Positions 1 through 8,851 are shown, counted from the first letter of the stretch. The stretch is DNA of 64,000 bases from UBA1444 sp964521625 (GCA_964521625.1 CAZFSM010000017.1:21342-85341); one strand, 5' to 3'. The notes: a model not told the origin generated them from the letters alone. A program made the numbers and translations.

Positions 1-470
1 TTCATTTGCCTGTTCACGACGCTATCGACGATATCGACAATCTCATCCTGAAAAAAATAATACGGCGCAAATGAATGGACCACGCCAGGGGTATAAGTCC
101 CCACAATCTGGATGACCATAAAATAATCGGCCGGCGAAATATTGAACCAATAGCTCTTTCCCTGGCTTTCGCGGCAGAAGGTGCACAAAATATCATAGCC
201 AATTCCCCCTTTGCCTTTCTTTATAGTTAGCTGCATATAGCACTCATCGAACTCCGGCAGGCAATCATCCTCGGCAAAAGTATAACCGCTGAGAATTTGC
301 CGAAACAGTTCTTTTTCATCTTCATCGCATTTCACATATTCCTGTTTTGCTTTTAAATCTGCAATAATCGACATCTGTTCTTTGCGTTGAACCGTAATCA
401 GGGCCTCGGCGTATTGGCCGCTTCCCTCCGGAGTTAGTATTTTTTCATCAATATCGTCAATATCCGTCAT
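1..470 (-). CDS. Hypothetical protein, 3' part cut by window edge
   Basis: A reading frame opens at the ATG complementary to 468-470 and runs to the first base without a stop, so at least 156 residues are visible and the C-terminus lies outside the window. The start of the protein is acidic (MTDIDDIDEKIL). A later stretch has two cysteines (DILCTFCRES) and aromatic-rich strands (YWFNISPADYFMV). I recognise no family. It starts 24 bp after the stop of the secreted protease gene upstream on the same strand, so the two are probably co-transcribed. Confidence 0.6.
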   Translation of the reverse strand, partial: MTDIDDIDEKILTPEGSGQYAEALITVQRKEQMSIIADLKAKQEYVKCDEDEKELFRQILSGYTFAEDDCLPEFDECYMQLTIKKGKGGIGYDILCTFCRESQGKSYWFNISPADYFMVIQIVGTYTPGVVHSFAPYYFFQDEIVDIVDSVVNRQM

Positions 471-494
471 TTTGTTATGCACCTTTCTTTCCCG

Positions 495-1673
495 CTATTT
501 CCCTGCCGCCTGTTTCATCTCGCCATTGGTAAAACGCATGACCACAAACTGCGTATAGCCGGGCAAAACTGCAAAAGTTCTATTTTCAACCGAAAGAGTC
601 ACCAGATTAGGCGATTGCCCGTCAGTCTTGAACTGCCAGGTTGCAACCAGACCTACCCCCGATTGCGTGTTCTTTCCCTCCAAATCTGCTTTGCCCAGTT
701 CGCTCTCCACATTAGCTTTTATGGTTTTGTACGATTGCTGGTGATCTTCGTTCTTATCAACCGGATAGAGGTATTCCCCTTCATAAAGTTGATCTTTTGA
801 ATATTGGCAAGCGGCAAGGTACACTTTCCCATCTGGCAGCAACCCTTTGAATAGCAGTTGGGAGTCCGTTCGATCCGCCAATTCAAATGATTTGTCGAGC
901 GTGCCGATCATGCCGATGGTTTCCGCTTTGGTAATCCGCCACAGCAAGCCATCCATACCGGTAAGCTTCTCTGGTCGCACAGACTCATCAAAGCTGCCTT
1001 TTTCATAAAGCGGGCGGCCATTCTCGCCGACAATCTCATAGATTTTATTTGCTGGCACAGAGTAGTTGATGTTTTGCGTCTTCTCTGCAATATTGCCGCC
1101 CCAGACCACCGCCACCAAACTGCCTTGGTTGTTTACAATCGGCCCGCCGCTGGAACCGGGAGACACCGGCGCCGTATACTGCATATTGGTATCATCTTCG
1201 CGATAACCGGCGACAATTCCATCACTCACCGAAAAAGTATGGCCTTGGGGATTGCCAAAGACGTAAACTTTTTCTCCCTTTGCAGCCAGCTGCGACGCCA
1301 ACTTTAAAAAGCCCTGTTTGACGTTTTGCGGGTTTTTCACTAGTGTTGTGGCGCCGACCATCAAGTCAAGCTTGGGATGCGCGCCGATAATCCTAGTAAA
1401 GGTATATTCCCGACCGTCTGCGGTATATGCCTTCGCCCGCACGGCATTCTCCAACACATGGCGGTTCGAAACGACATCGCCGCGCTCATTGATAAAAAAG
1501 CCACTCCCAATGGCAGAGCTTCCATTCTGGTAATCCACTTCGATGTAAACCACGTTGGGTTCGACATAATTGACAATCTCTACGGAATTATTATCCGCGC
1601 AGACTACTTGCGGCGCTAGCAATAAACAAAACCCCAAAATGAAAACCCCAAATAAGTTGGCGAAACGTCGCAT
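495..1673 (-). CDS. Secreted trypsin-like serine protease (S1C/HtrA-like)
   Basis: The 392-residue protein starts with a signal peptide (about residues 1-26), so it acts outside the cytoplasmic membrane. The protease fold carries the expected triad: His in VSNRHVLENA, Asp in KLDLMVGATT and the nucleophile Ser in SPGSSGGPIV. After about residue 215 there is a C-terminal region of some 175 residues that I do not recognise; it is not a PDZ domain of the DegP type. The ATG has a GGGAGG site 7 bases upstream. By analogy with HtrA-like proteases it may degrade misfolded envelope proteins, but the substrate is unknown. Confidence 0.85.
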   Translation of the reverse strand: MRRFANLFGVFILGFCLLLAPQVVCADNNSVEIVNYVEPNVVYIEVDYQNGSSAIGSGFFINERGDVVSNRHVLENAVRAKAYTADGREYTFTRIIGAHPKLDLMVGATTLVKNPQNVKQGFLKLASQLAAKGEKVYVFGNPQGHTFSVSDGIVAGYREDDTNMQYTAPVSPGSSGGPIVNNQGSLVAVVWGGNIAEKTQNINYSVPANKIYEIVGENGRPLYEKGSFDESVRPEKLTGMDGLLWRITKAETIGMIGTLDKSFELADRTDSQLLFKGLLPDGKVYLAACQYSKDQLYEGEYLYPVDKNEDHQQSYKTIKANVESELGKADLEGKNTQSGVGLVATWQFKTDGQSPNLVTLSVENRTFAVLPGYTQFVVMRFTNGEMKQAAGK

Positions 1674-1808
1674 GCCAATTCCTCCCAGTTTATTAGTGTC
1701 AGAAAGAACACCAATATTGTATTTTAATAAATACTATTCATTTTTTCCCGTCCATATTCCTGCATAAAGGAAACTGCATCCCGGTTCACGAAATTACTAA
1801 TGGCACCA

Positions 1809-1848
1809 GAAAAACAACGGGCCCTTCGGATGATAATCCGAAGAGCCT
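1809..1848 (-). terminator. Rho-independent terminator of the diguanylate cyclase gene
   Basis: A stem with arms TTCGGAT/ATCCGAA and loop GATA lies just past the stop codon on the minus strand. It is followed, read on that strand, by a GTTGTTTTT tract. Confidence 0.7.
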
Positions 1849-1854
1849 CGCACG

Positions 1855-2991
1855 CTAGATCAACGGGATGTTCAGGGAATAAATCTGTTTTTTTTGCTTT
1901 TCTTCGTACATCAGCTTATCACTATGCTGCACAAGTTCCTGCAAGTCCTTGTATTGCTCGTTAAATACCTTCGTGCCGTAACTAAAGCCTATCTGGTAAT
2001 GTCGGTTCATTTTTTTATTATGCTCATTAACTCTGTCCGCCAAGGTTATCATATTCTTTTCAATGACTTCCGTGTTGTTTTCACGAATCCAAACGATAAA
2101 TTCATCTCCGCCCACACGAATCGGCACGCCGATATCTTCAAATACCGCTTTCAATTCCCTGGCGAATTCCCGCAACACTTTATCGCCTTCGTGATGTCCA
2201 TGCAGATTATTAATGCTCTTAAAATCATCCAGATCAATATTTACCACCGATAATACCAGTTTATTTTTTCGGCTCAAATTGGTTAGACATTCGTCGTAAG
2301 CCAAGCGATTCCCCAAACCTGTTAATGGGTCAATCTTGGTCTGATTATGCAAAACAAAAATATAGTTCATCACGACCGCAATCGCCAAGCTATTCCAGAT
2401 CGTCAAATAGACAAAGTAATATAATTGAAAAACCGACAGTAAAAAAGGGATAATCGGCAGCAAACTAAGCATAACCCGTTCTTCGCCATTGACCTTTGCG
2501 CGGCTATCGTATAAAATCCACAAAATTAAGCAGTAATAGAAGAAAACGGATACGGGGGAAATGAAAAACAAAGGCCCCCGCACGTATAGGTTTTCGCTGG
2601 TTATACTAAAAATCAAATTGTACTGAAAGCTGCCTAACGAAATGATCGCATTGCCAAAAGCAGGCGCGCCAAGCCAAAGGATTTTACTGATATTTAGCCG
2701 CATATAGCGATTTGTCCTTTTATATACATAGAGAGCTGCAACAATCAGAACCAACGGCGCCAGGGCAAAACCTGCCGTATCAATCAGCTTATGCAAAACG
2801 AGCAGATTCTTGTTACTCGCGGAATTTAATAACACACTCGACATTTCCAATAGCAAAATCACTATTGTCAACACGATAAGCGCAAAAAACAACTGATGCA
2901 CCGGTTCTTTTTGATTGAATTTCAAATTGGCGTGCACCGCAATGCTGACCAACAATAACACCATAAAGATATTGACTTGCACTTCAATCAT
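1855..2991 (-). CDS. Membrane-bound diguanylate cyclase (GGDEF)
   Basis: This 378-residue protein makes cyclic di-GMP from two GTP. The first 200 or so residues hold six or seven hydrophobic segments, which probably form a membrane sensor. The GGDEF domain follows, starting at DPLTGLGNRLAYDE and carrying an intact active loop RVGGDEFIVW. The inhibitory RxxD site five residues before GGDEF is absent (VFED is found there), so product feedback on the enzyme itself is not expected. A c-di-GMP riboswitch and terminator sit directly upstream, which would place feedback at the RNA level instead. The ATG lies unusually far (about 16 bases) from its AAGGGAG site, so a non-standard upstream start is possible. 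Confidence 0.92.
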   Translation of the reverse strand: MIEVQVNIFMVLLLVSIAVHANLKFNQKEPVHQLFFALIVLTIVILLLEMSSVLLNSASNKNLLVLHKLIDTAGFALAPLVLIVAALYVYKRTNRYMRLNISKILWLGAPAFGNAIISLGSFQYNLIFSITSENLYVRGPLFFISPVSVFFYYCLILWILYDSRAKVNGEERVMLSLLPIIPFLLSVFQLYYFVYLTIWNSLAIAVVMNYIFVLHNQTKIDPLTGLGNRLAYDECLTNLSRKNKLVLSVVNIDLDDFKSINNLHGHHEGDKVLREFARELKAVFEDIGVPIRVGGDEFIVWIRENNTEVIEKNMITLADRVNEHNKKMNRHYQIGFSYGTKVFNEQYKDLQELVQHSDKLMYEEKQKKQIYSLNIPLI

Positions 2992-3039
2992 AGTACTGGA
3001 AATACCACTCCCTTCACATATTTAAACATAGAGACAAAT

Positions 3040-3066
3040 AAAAAAACCAAAGATCAAATCTCCGGT
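3040..3066 (-). terminator. Terminator in the riboswitch expression platform
   Basis: Read on the minus strand, arms AACCGGAGAT and ATCTTTGGTT pair over ten positions (two G-U pairs) around loop TTG and are followed by seven Ts. It lies between the riboswitch aptamer and the diguanylate cyclase start, the usual place for a transcription-attenuating terminator. Confidence 0.85.
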
Positions 3067-3075
3067 TACGAACGA

Positions 3076-3170
3076 ATGGCATGAACGCCCTCACTGCAAC
3101 CTGGCTGTCATAGGTATCCCCTTAGACCCAATGGCTTTGCGCCCTCACCTTTCGATAAGTTTGCCCAATA
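3076..3170 (-). promoter_or_regulatory. Cyclic di-GMP-I (GEMM) riboswitch
   Basis: On the minus strand the segment reads GGGCAAACTTATCGAAAGG, then TGAGGGCGCAAAGCC, then TTGGGTCTAA, and closes with a CAGCCAGGTTGC half-stem. These are the hallmark blocks of the class I c-di-GMP aptamer: the GGGCAAAC lead, the GAAA tetraloop, and the GCAAAGCC joining region with its tetraloop receptor. It sits 80-180 bases upstream of a diguanylate cyclase gene with a terminator between them, so it most likely senses the product of the enzyme it controls. Confidence 0.9.
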
Positions 3171-3256
3171 TTTATTTGTCTGCTATATAAGCTTCTCTAT
3201 AAATTCAATAGTTCCTGCCTTAACCCTGTTTTTGCAATGAGAATGAGGTGTTTTTA

Positions 3257-3505
3257 TTGAAGCCGATTGAACTTGACAAAGACCACCAACTAGAGGCCCT
3301 ACGTGACATCAAAGAGTTCTTTTTTAGCGAACGAGGTGAAGATCTTAGCGACTTTCAGGCCCAGAATATCTTGGACTTCTTTACCGGCCGGATCGGGCCA
3401 AGTATTTATAACCAGGCAATCTCGGATGCACATGCTGTAATGCTAAACAACATCGAAGACCTCTTCGGCTTGGAAAAACGCATCCTGCCAACGGTAAAAA
3501 AGTAA
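3257..3505 (+). CDS. DUF2164 family protein
   Basis: A small acidic protein of about 82 residues that matches the DUF2164 pattern: an N-terminal PIELDKDHQ, an IKEFFFSERGEDLSDFQA helix pair and the conserved end IGPSIYNQAISDA. Its function is unknown. I prefer the TTG at 3257 over the GTG at 3248, because GAGGTG (3245-3250) is then a well-placed ribosome binding site. Confidence 0.8.
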   Translation: MKPIELDKDHQLEALRDIKEFFFSERGEDLSDFQAQNILDFFTGRIGPSIYNQAISDAHAVMLNNIEDLFGLEKRILPTVKK

Positions 3506-3649
3506 GTTGTCACTTTTTTCGTTATTCTTTTTTAGCCCCCTTACATCCAATCCCATCACCAATTTTGCTTTGTTGCATACCGGTCTGTATTTGGTAAATC
3601 AGCCAACTGTTCAAATATCGCTGATCCAATTGATGAGGAGGATGATTTT

Positions 3650-4198
3650 ATGAAGTTGCACATTGGAGTCTATTTAATGGCTATCACCTTGTTGTTCTCC
3701 GTTTCTGCCGTCGCATCGGCAGCTGCCAGGGATCTGCCCATCCCACCAACGTATTCAGCGGCTTCACCACCAACGCAATTTAATCAGGACCCTCTCCGCC
3801 AACATTCATTTAAGGCGGATAAACTAAGCTCGAACGGCTTCATCGAATCAACCGTCGTCTATTCTTACGTCGGCATGACACAACCGATGCCGATGGTCGA
3901 TCAAGGCTATGAGGAAACGATCGCCAAAGACATCCGCAACGAGGAAAATCGCCAGCAAGGCAATCCGAACTACCTGGGAAGAACTGAATTTTTAGGCGGC
4001 ACCCTGTTCATTGTCAAGCTACCTCCGCCACCTGACGGTTTAATCGGCAAACCGAGTCCGGAAAAGCACGATGGCTCCTACTATGAAAAGCTGGGGCGCG
4101 GCATGTTGGTCATCAAACTCTCCAACATACAGGGCGGCGAAGGGCGCATTAAGGAACTCATCGATTATATGCGCCGTGGCACCGAGGTTTGCTATTAG
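3650..4198 (+). CDS. Hypothetical secreted protein
   Basis: A 182-residue protein with a clear signal peptide (hydrophobic run to about residue 20, cleavage near SAVASAAA). The mature part is Pro-rich at first and includes TVVYSYVGMTQPMPM and a C-terminal KELIDYMRRGTEVCY. I recognise no family. The ATG follows GAGGAGG by 8 bases, a strong ribosome binding site. Export to the envelope is the only inference I would make. Confidence 0.75.
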   Translation: MKLHIGVYLMAITLLFSVSAVASAAARDLPIPPTYSAASPPTQFNQDPLRQHSFKADKLSSNGFIESTVVYSYVGMTQPMPMVDQGYEETIAKDIRNEENRQQGNPNYLGRTEFLGGTLFIVKLPPPPDGLIGKPSPEKHDGSYYEKLGRGMLVIKLSNIQGGEGRIKELIDYMRRGTEVCY

Positions 4199-4288
4199 CT
4201 GTTGCCGTGCACAACGCTGACTTTAATCCGTTTGGCTTGACATCCCTGACTCTTGTTCGCTATTCTTAGACTAAGGAGGTGAATCCCA

Positions 4289-4504
4289 ATGCAAAAAGTA
4301 ATTTTGATTAATCTCGCATCCAAAGATTTTGGCTCCGAAGGAATGAACAGCCTGGAAATCCAAGAAGTGCTAAGCGAAGAAACCAGCCAAGGCTGGAAAG
4401 TTGTCAACGTCGCTGCTACTTCGGCCGGTGCCGGGTCCGGCTCTGCGAGCGACTACAATTATACGATTCGCGGCTGGTTTCTCGTCACCTTAGAAAAGAA
4501 CTAA
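4289..4504 (+). CDS. Small DUF4177-like protein
   Basis: A 71-residue protein starting after a near-perfect AAGGAGGTGA site. The layout of an N-terminal beta strand, a helix, the motif QGWKVVNVA and a closing strand GWFLVTLEKN resembles the DUF4177 family of short proteins. Function unknown. A strong terminator follows the stop. Confidence 0.7.
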   Translation: MQKVILINLASKDFGSEGMNSLEIQEVLSEETSQGWKVVNVAATSAGAGSGSASDYNYTIRGWFLVTLEKN

Positions 4505-4514
4505 ATAAAGTCAA

Positions 4515-4551
4515 AAAGCTTCTGCCCCTTCTGGGCCAGAAGCCTTTTTTC
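4515..4551 (+). terminator. Rho-independent terminator
   Basis: A GC-rich stem built from AGCTTCTG and CAGAAGCC is followed by six Ts directly after the small DUF4177-like gene. A second hairpin (CACACATCA/TGGGTGTG plus seven Ts) at 4571-4598 could act as a backup. Confidence 0.8.
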
Positions 4552-4576
4552 ATTTGCACACTCTTCCTCGCACACA

Positions 4577-4879
4577 TCATTGATGGGTGTGTTTTTTTGA
4601 CCTCTTTAGGGGTGTACTGTTTTTCGCGTTTTCGTTTTTTTGTAGCTTGCGGCATATTTGATAATTCAATTCGTAAAATATTTCCAGATCATACATGTCT
4701 GAAAACAGTGCATACATTTCATCCACTTTGCAAAGTAATGGTCGGGTTTCATATATCTGACACAGATTGTTTAGCAAATGCCGGCATGTTCCATCACCAC
4801 GATCTAAACTTCTCAGTTCGGCGACCTGACCAACTTGTCTACAACAAAGACCGCATTGCGAGCACATAAATGATTTCAA
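4577..4879 (-). CDS. YkgJ-type Cys-cluster protein
   Basis: About 100 residues with the YkgJ-like cysteine pattern: CSQCGLCC near the start, then CRHLLNNLCQIYETRPLLC. This family is believed to bind zinc or an iron-sulfur cluster. I place the start at the TTG complementary to 4877-4879, because AGAGGTG lies 5 bases upstream and the family begins just before the CxxCxxCC block. The C-terminal tail is Lys-rich and overlaps a terminator-like hairpin of the opposite strand. Confidence 0.75.
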   Translation of the reverse strand: MKSFMCSQCGLCCRQVGQVAELRSLDRGDGTCRHLLNNLCQIYETRPLLCKVDEMYALFSDMYDLEIFYELNYQICRKLQKNENAKNSTPLKRSKKHTHQ

Positions 4880-5063
4880 CAGATTCACCTCTATATGGTT
4901 TTTACTTTCTATCTGCAGCGAAAGACTCCTGCCCCCAAAATTATACTTTCGTATAGTATGGAACCTCAACACTTATCCACTATAATAAACAACTGAAGCA
5001 ATGAATGCTATGCCAAACAATGGTGATGATAAGCTTATTGCTCAGAAAAAGGGAGGAAATAGA

Positions 5064-5783
5064 TTGAAATTATCAAAAGTGTTCATGTTGGGACTGTTAT
5101 CGCTCGCAATATTGATTGCCGGGTGCGGCAATAGCCCTGAAGATGCAAAAAACGACTTGAAAAAAATGAACCTTCAGTACAATGAAAAGAGTTTTTTGGA
5201 AAGCATCGTCAATAACAACCTTAAGGCAGTCACCCTGTTCCTGGAAGCTGGAATGAGCGCAAACCTCGATGCCAAAGAAGGAACTCCGCTAACCTTGGCA
5301 GCAAGTCGCTCACAACTTGAACTCATCAAACTGCTTGTTGAAAAAGGCGCTGACGTCAACAAAAAAGATAAAGATAAAATGGCGCCGATCATGGCGGCGC
5401 TGCTGGGAGAGGGTCCCGAAGAAGGAAAATTGTCGGTCGTGAAGTATCTGGCCGAAAAAGGCGCGGACCTTTCCGTGCAATACACAGCACAGGGAGTTGT
5501 ATTCACGCCGCTGATCAGTGCCGTGAATTCCGGCAATCTCGAAATGACAAAAATTCTTTTAGATAAAAAAGCGGATATCAATGCGGGGGAAGCAAAATCG
5601 GGCGTAACACCGCTCATGTTTGCTGTCACACATAAAGACTTGCCGTTGGCAAAATTCCTCCTGGAAAAAGGAGCCGATTTCACCAAGAAAAGCAAAGACG
5701 GCGCCACCGCACTTATGGTTGCCACCTACCAGAAAGATGCGGAAATGGTCAAGTTATTGAAAAGCGCTGGCGCCAAAAACTAA
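5064..5783 (+). CDS. Ankyrin-repeat lipoprotein
   Basis: Starting at the TTG at 5064, which GGGAGG precedes by 8 bases, the 239-residue protein opens with a lipoprotein signal ending in the lipobox LIAGC. Four to five ankyrin repeats follow, with typical phrases such as GTPLTLAASRSQLELIKLL, VEKGADVNKKDKDK and KFLLEKGADFTKKS. It should be a lipid-anchored protein-binding scaffold facing outward. The partner cannot be read from the sequence. Confidence 0.88.
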   Translation: MKLSKVFMLGLLSLAILIAGCGNSPEDAKNDLKKMNLQYNEKSFLESIVNNNLKAVTLFLEAGMSANLDAKEGTPLTLAASRSQLELIKLLVEKGADVNKKDKDKMAPIMAALLGEGPEEGKLSVVKYLAEKGADLSVQYTAQGVVFTPLISAVNSGNLEMTKILLDKKADINAGEAKSGVTPLMFAVTHKDLPLAKFLLEKGADFTKKSKDGATALMVATYQKDAEMVKLLKSAGAKN

Positions 5784-5813
5784 TTTAATATCGGTCACTA
5801 TATGCAACAAACA

Positions 5814-5852
5814 CAAAAGGCTTCCGCCAAAAATCGCCGGAAGCCTTTTGCT
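5814..5852. terminator. Terminator between convergent genes
   Basis: AAAAGGCTTCCGCC and the matching GGCGATTTTTGGCGGAAG arm on the other strand form a hairpin flanked by A-rich and T-rich tracts, so it can terminate both the ankyrin gene (+) and the carboxypeptidase gene (-). Confidence 0.75.
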
Positions 5853-5885
5853 TATCCCGATAAGTTTCTAGTAGCTGCCTGCGCT

Positions 5886-7019
5886 TTATGCAGCTGCCAT
5901 TCCGCTGATGAAAAATTTGGCAAAATAGTCTTTTATCATTGCAAACAGTGTTTTACGTTGAATCGATTCCGTCACGATCACGTCGGTCGAAGCAATTTCC
6001 TGTCCACGATAGACAACCTTTACTACGCCGACTTTTTGGCCGGCAGCAACAGGGGCGCTAATCGTATGAGAAACCTCAAAGATTGTCTGAACTTCATCGC
6101 GGCTGCTTGCGCTAACGGGAACAACAATACTATCCCGGGCAACAGCCTGAACAAGCTCAGTTTTGCCATAAGCAACCTGAACCGCATCGACTACATCGCC
6201 GGCATGCACGATTTCATTTTCCCGCAGTTGATTAAACCCATAATCAAGCAGCGCCATCGAATCTTCCCACATGAAATCGGCATCCAGAACGACGGTTATC
6301 ACCTGGATATTCCCGCGTTTTGCCGCCGCAACCAGACACCGTCCAGCAGCATCTGTATAGCCCGTTTTCACGCCATTGGCGCCGCGATAAATATTTAACA
6401 GCTTATTTTCGTTGTATAGGGTTTGCGTCTGATTATTTCGCAGTATATCTTTATGTGCAGCACTGACAATCTCAGCAAACTTGGGGTTTTTATATCCGTA
6501 AGCAGCAATACGGGCCAGATCATGCGCCGTAGAATAATGATTAGGGTCAGGCAAACCGGATGGGTTGGTAAAATTCGTCCGCAATGCGCCGATTTTATGC
6601 GCCTTGTCTGTCATCAATCGGGCAAAATTACCGGCAGACCCCGCAATATGTTCCGCAATCGCTTCCGCAGCATCGTTTCCCGAAACCAAAGCAAGGCCAT
6701 ATAACAGTTCTTGCAGTTTCAAGCGTTCGGCAACTAGCAGATACATTGACGACCCTTCGACATTGGCTGCAGTGGGGCTCGTAGTAACCAGATCATTTAT
6801 ATTTCCGGCTTCAAGCGCCGTGATTATAGTCATCATTTTGGTTGTACTGGCTGGATAACGTCGCTCTTCCGCATATTTCTCATATAATACTTCACCGGTC
6901 GTCGCTTCTATTACAATTGCCGATTTTGCGGTAATGGCCAGCGGAGGTTTTGCTGCGAACACTGTTACAGGAATCAGGATTGTCACCAGAAAAAGTATCG
7001 TTATTATTTTTTTATTCAT
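5886..7019 (-). CDS. D-alanyl-D-alanine carboxypeptidase (peptidase S11, PBP5-like)
   Basis: A 377-residue exported enzyme that removes the terminal D-Ala from peptidoglycan pentapeptides. It has a signal peptide (to about residue 23) and the three penicillin-binding motifs: SxxK as STTK in RRYPASTTKMM, SGN in LVSGNDAAEAI and KTG in GVKTGYTDA. The C-terminal 100 residues fit the PBP5 beta-rich domain, ending with a possible amphipathic membrane-binding helix (LFAMIKDYFAKFF). The ATG at 7019 is preferred to the TTG one codon earlier because the AAAGG site is then 8 bases away. Confidence 0.93.
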   Translation of the reverse strand: MNKKIITILFLVTILIPVTVFAAKPPLAITAKSAIVIEATTGEVLYEKYAEERRYPASTTKMMTIITALEAGNINDLVTTSPTAANVEGSSMYLLVAERLKLQELLYGLALVSGNDAAEAIAEHIAGSAGNFARLMTDKAHKIGALRTNFTNPSGLPDPNHYSTAHDLARIAAYGYKNPKFAEIVSAAHKDILRNNQTQTLYNENKLLNIYRGANGVKTGYTDAAGRCLVAAAKRGNIQVITVVLDADFMWEDSMALLDYGFNQLRENEIVHAGDVVDAVQVAYGKTELVQAVARDSIVVPVSASSRDEVQTIFEVSHTISAPVAAGQKVGVVKVVYRGQEIASTDVIVTESIQRKTLFAMIKDYFAKFFISGMAAA

Positions 7020-7074
7020 CAAAAACGCCTTTCCAACTTAAAATAAATAAGGGTATTCTTGCAGCCTCCTAAAT

Positions 7075-7581
7075 TTATTGCTTTATCAAACCATAGATAA
7101 AGGAGTCGGATATGGTTCCGTTTTTATATATGCTGCTTCGCAACCGGCCCTCCAATTGGAAACCGGCCTTTTCCAGCACTTTGATCGATCCAGTATTGTA
7201 GGCAAATATTTCGGCAAAAATCCGAACAACATCTTGGGTTAGAAAAACCTCGCGACACAGTCGGGTTACCGCTTCCGTCATAATTCCTCTGCTCCAGAAT
7301 TCCTCACCCAACCAATAGCCTATCTCAAAACATTTGCAATGCACGTCATCTTGAATATTGCAGCCAACAACGCCGACTGCCGCCTGATTTACAACGATGG
7401 CTCTGATGTACTGACACTTTTCGTCGCTGCTCTGACAATCATTAATAAATGCTATGGCATCCTCAACTGTATAAGGATAGGGGAAAATATTACGCACGTT
7501 GTTCGCTATATTAATGTTATTGGCGTGTTTTGCGATACTCTCAGCATCAGCAACTTTCAGTTCTCTCAATACATAATCCAT
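7075..7581 (-). CDS. GNAT acetyltransferase (RimJ/RimL type)
   Basis: A 168-residue acetyl-CoA-dependent N-acetyltransferase. It carries the RimJ/L-like phrases GYWLGEEFWSRGIMTEAV and, near the end, YNTGSIKVLEKAGFQLEGRL. The acceptor is unknown; relatives acetylate protein N-termini or small amines. The ribosome binding site is weak. Confidence 0.85.
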   Translation of the reverse strand: MDYVLRELKVADAESIAKHANNINIANNVRNIFPYPYTVEDAIAFINDCQSSDEKCQYIRAIVVNQAAVGVVGCNIQDDVHCKCFEIGYWLGEEFWSRGIMTEAVTRLCREVFLTQDVVRIFAEIFAYNTGSIKVLEKAGFQLEGRLRSSIYKNGTISDSFIYGLIKQ

Positions 7582-7637
7582 GCCGATATTTTATCACATC
7601 TGCTACTGCTCTGCAGAATCCCATTTATTGCAAGCAA

Positions 7638-7680
7638 AACAGAAGGCTCTCCGGAAAACTTCCGGAGAGCCTTCTGTTTT
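7638..7680. terminator. Terminator hairpin after the secreted protein gene
   Basis: AGAAGGCTCTCCGGAA and TTCCGGAGAGCCTTCT form a 16-bp perfect stem around a short loop, with T/A-rich flanks on both sides. It lies just past the stop of the minus-strand gene at 7689. Confidence 0.8.
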
Positions 7681-7688
7681 AGTTCACA

Positions 7689-8063
7689 TCATTTGTACTT
7701 AATGCTACCTCTTGAACCATTATAGTAATATGTCAGTTCAGAAATCTGAGTCAGATTGTACTTGTTCTTTTCCCAGTTCCAAATTTTCCCGCTGCTGTCT
7801 TTGATCCGAAAATTCCACCACGTTACATTGTTTGCATTGTCAAACGTGATGTCAATGCTTTCATTGCTGGCAACAGAAATGCCTGCCAGGATATTCTCTT
7901 CCCAGTTGTCGCTATCTGCAGGTGCTACCCAAAACCCAACAATTTTGAAAGGGGAATTGTTAATCAAAGTGAAATCCTGTTGCCCTGCCGATACGATTCC
8001 TTGCAACGACATCATCATGACGCATGCCAATAACCCGACTGCTAATTTTTTTGACCATTTCAT
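7689..8063 (-). CDS. Hypothetical small secreted beta-rich protein
   Basis: 124 residues with a signal peptide (cleavage near GIVSAGQQ). The mature part is beta-rich and Trp-rich: FTLINNSPFKIVGFWVAP, then VTWWNFRIKD and KIWNWEKNKYNL. The pattern resembles small periplasmic beta-sandwich proteins of unknown function seen in many bacteria. A GGGAGGC site precedes the ATG. Confidence 0.7.
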   Translation of the reverse strand: MKWSKKLAVGLLACVMMMSLQGIVSAGQQDFTLINNSPFKIVGFWVAPADSDNWEENILAGISVASNESIDITFDNANNVTWWNFRIKDSSGKIWNWEKNKYNLTQISELTYYYNGSRGSIKYK

Positions 8064-8114
8064 TGAATTTACGCCTCCCTATATTATATTTTTATAACTA
8101 TCTTTCATTATGGG

Positions 8115-8636
8115 CTATTTCCAGGTCCCTTTTTCGAAATGGGCAAATAGTTCGGCGCCTTTTTTGGTCCTGGCATTCTTAATTGCATTGTATTCCTTCA
8201 GTTTCTCCAGATCTTCCTTGGTTCCTTTATCATCAACCATTATTTTAACGTAAATCGGCACGAACGCCTTCATTGCATCACACGCTTCAACATACTGTTT
8301 TTTCATTTCTTCAAGTTTGGCTTTGTCATCAGAGGAGAGCCACGATGGCACAGCAATCTTTTTTATATTTGCTGCAACATCTCCATATTCATCGCCGATC
8401 GCCGCAAGGTTTTTTCTAGCTTGGCCAGCATCGATTTTTTTATTTTTAAAATCATCCGCATTTTTTTCCATTTGAGGCGACAGTTTGATAAACCGGGTGA
8501 GTTGTTCACCGATCACAGTAAACACCTTATCCATATCTTTCTGTTTTTGCTCGGCTGTGGGCTCGTCACTGCAACCAGCAACCAGCAGTGAACACAATAG
8601 AATAGCCAACAGTGAAAATAATACCGACTTTTTCAT
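8115..8636 (-). CDS. Hypothetical helical lipoprotein
   Basis: 173 residues with a lipoprotein signal and lipobox LLVAGC. The mature part is Lys- and Glu-rich and predicted helical (DKVFTVIGEQLTRFIKL ... EEMKKQYVEACDAMKAF). No known domain is recognised. It has a strong GGAGGGG ribosome binding site and lies 52 bp from the next minus-strand gene. Confidence 0.72.
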   Translation of the reverse strand: MKKSVLFSLLAILLCSLLVAGCSDEPTAEQKQKDMDKVFTVIGEQLTRFIKLSPQMEKNADDFKNKKIDAGQARKNLAAIGDEYGDVAANIKKIAVPSWLSSDDKAKLEEMKKQYVEACDAMKAFVPIYVKIMVDDKGTKEDLEKLKEYNAIKNARTKKGAELFAHFEKGTWK

Positions 8637-8788
8637 GAATACCCCTCCAACACTTTTGAGTTACGAATTCTTCCTTGACTAATTTGCCAACGTTATTATT
8701 CTAGCACTTTGTTTGTGAAATTTGTAGCGAAATTCACTTGCCCGCAAGAAAATGTATACTTTCGTATAGCATCGTGGCAGAATTTCGC

Positions 8789-8820
8789 TTGACCATGACA
8801 TAGGTGTCATGGTTTATAAT
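8789..8820 (+). promoter_or_regulatory. MerR-type promoter with dyad operator
   Basis: TTGACC (8789-8794) and TATAAT (8815-8820) are 20 bp apart, longer than the usual 17. The spacer is filled by the perfect dyad CCATGACA-TAGG-TGTCATGG (8793-8812). Over-long spacers with a central dyad are the signature of MerR-family activated promoters, and a MerR gene starts 32 bp downstream. Confidence 0.85.
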
Positions 8821-8851
8821 GAAATCACTATCGGCAGGAGGAGTATACGCC

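Noticed and set aside
5174..5725. A 183-codon minus-strand frame
   Set aside because: Mirror frame of the ankyrin repeats, Ser/Ala-rich, no ribosome binding site; the plus-strand lipoprotein explains the region.
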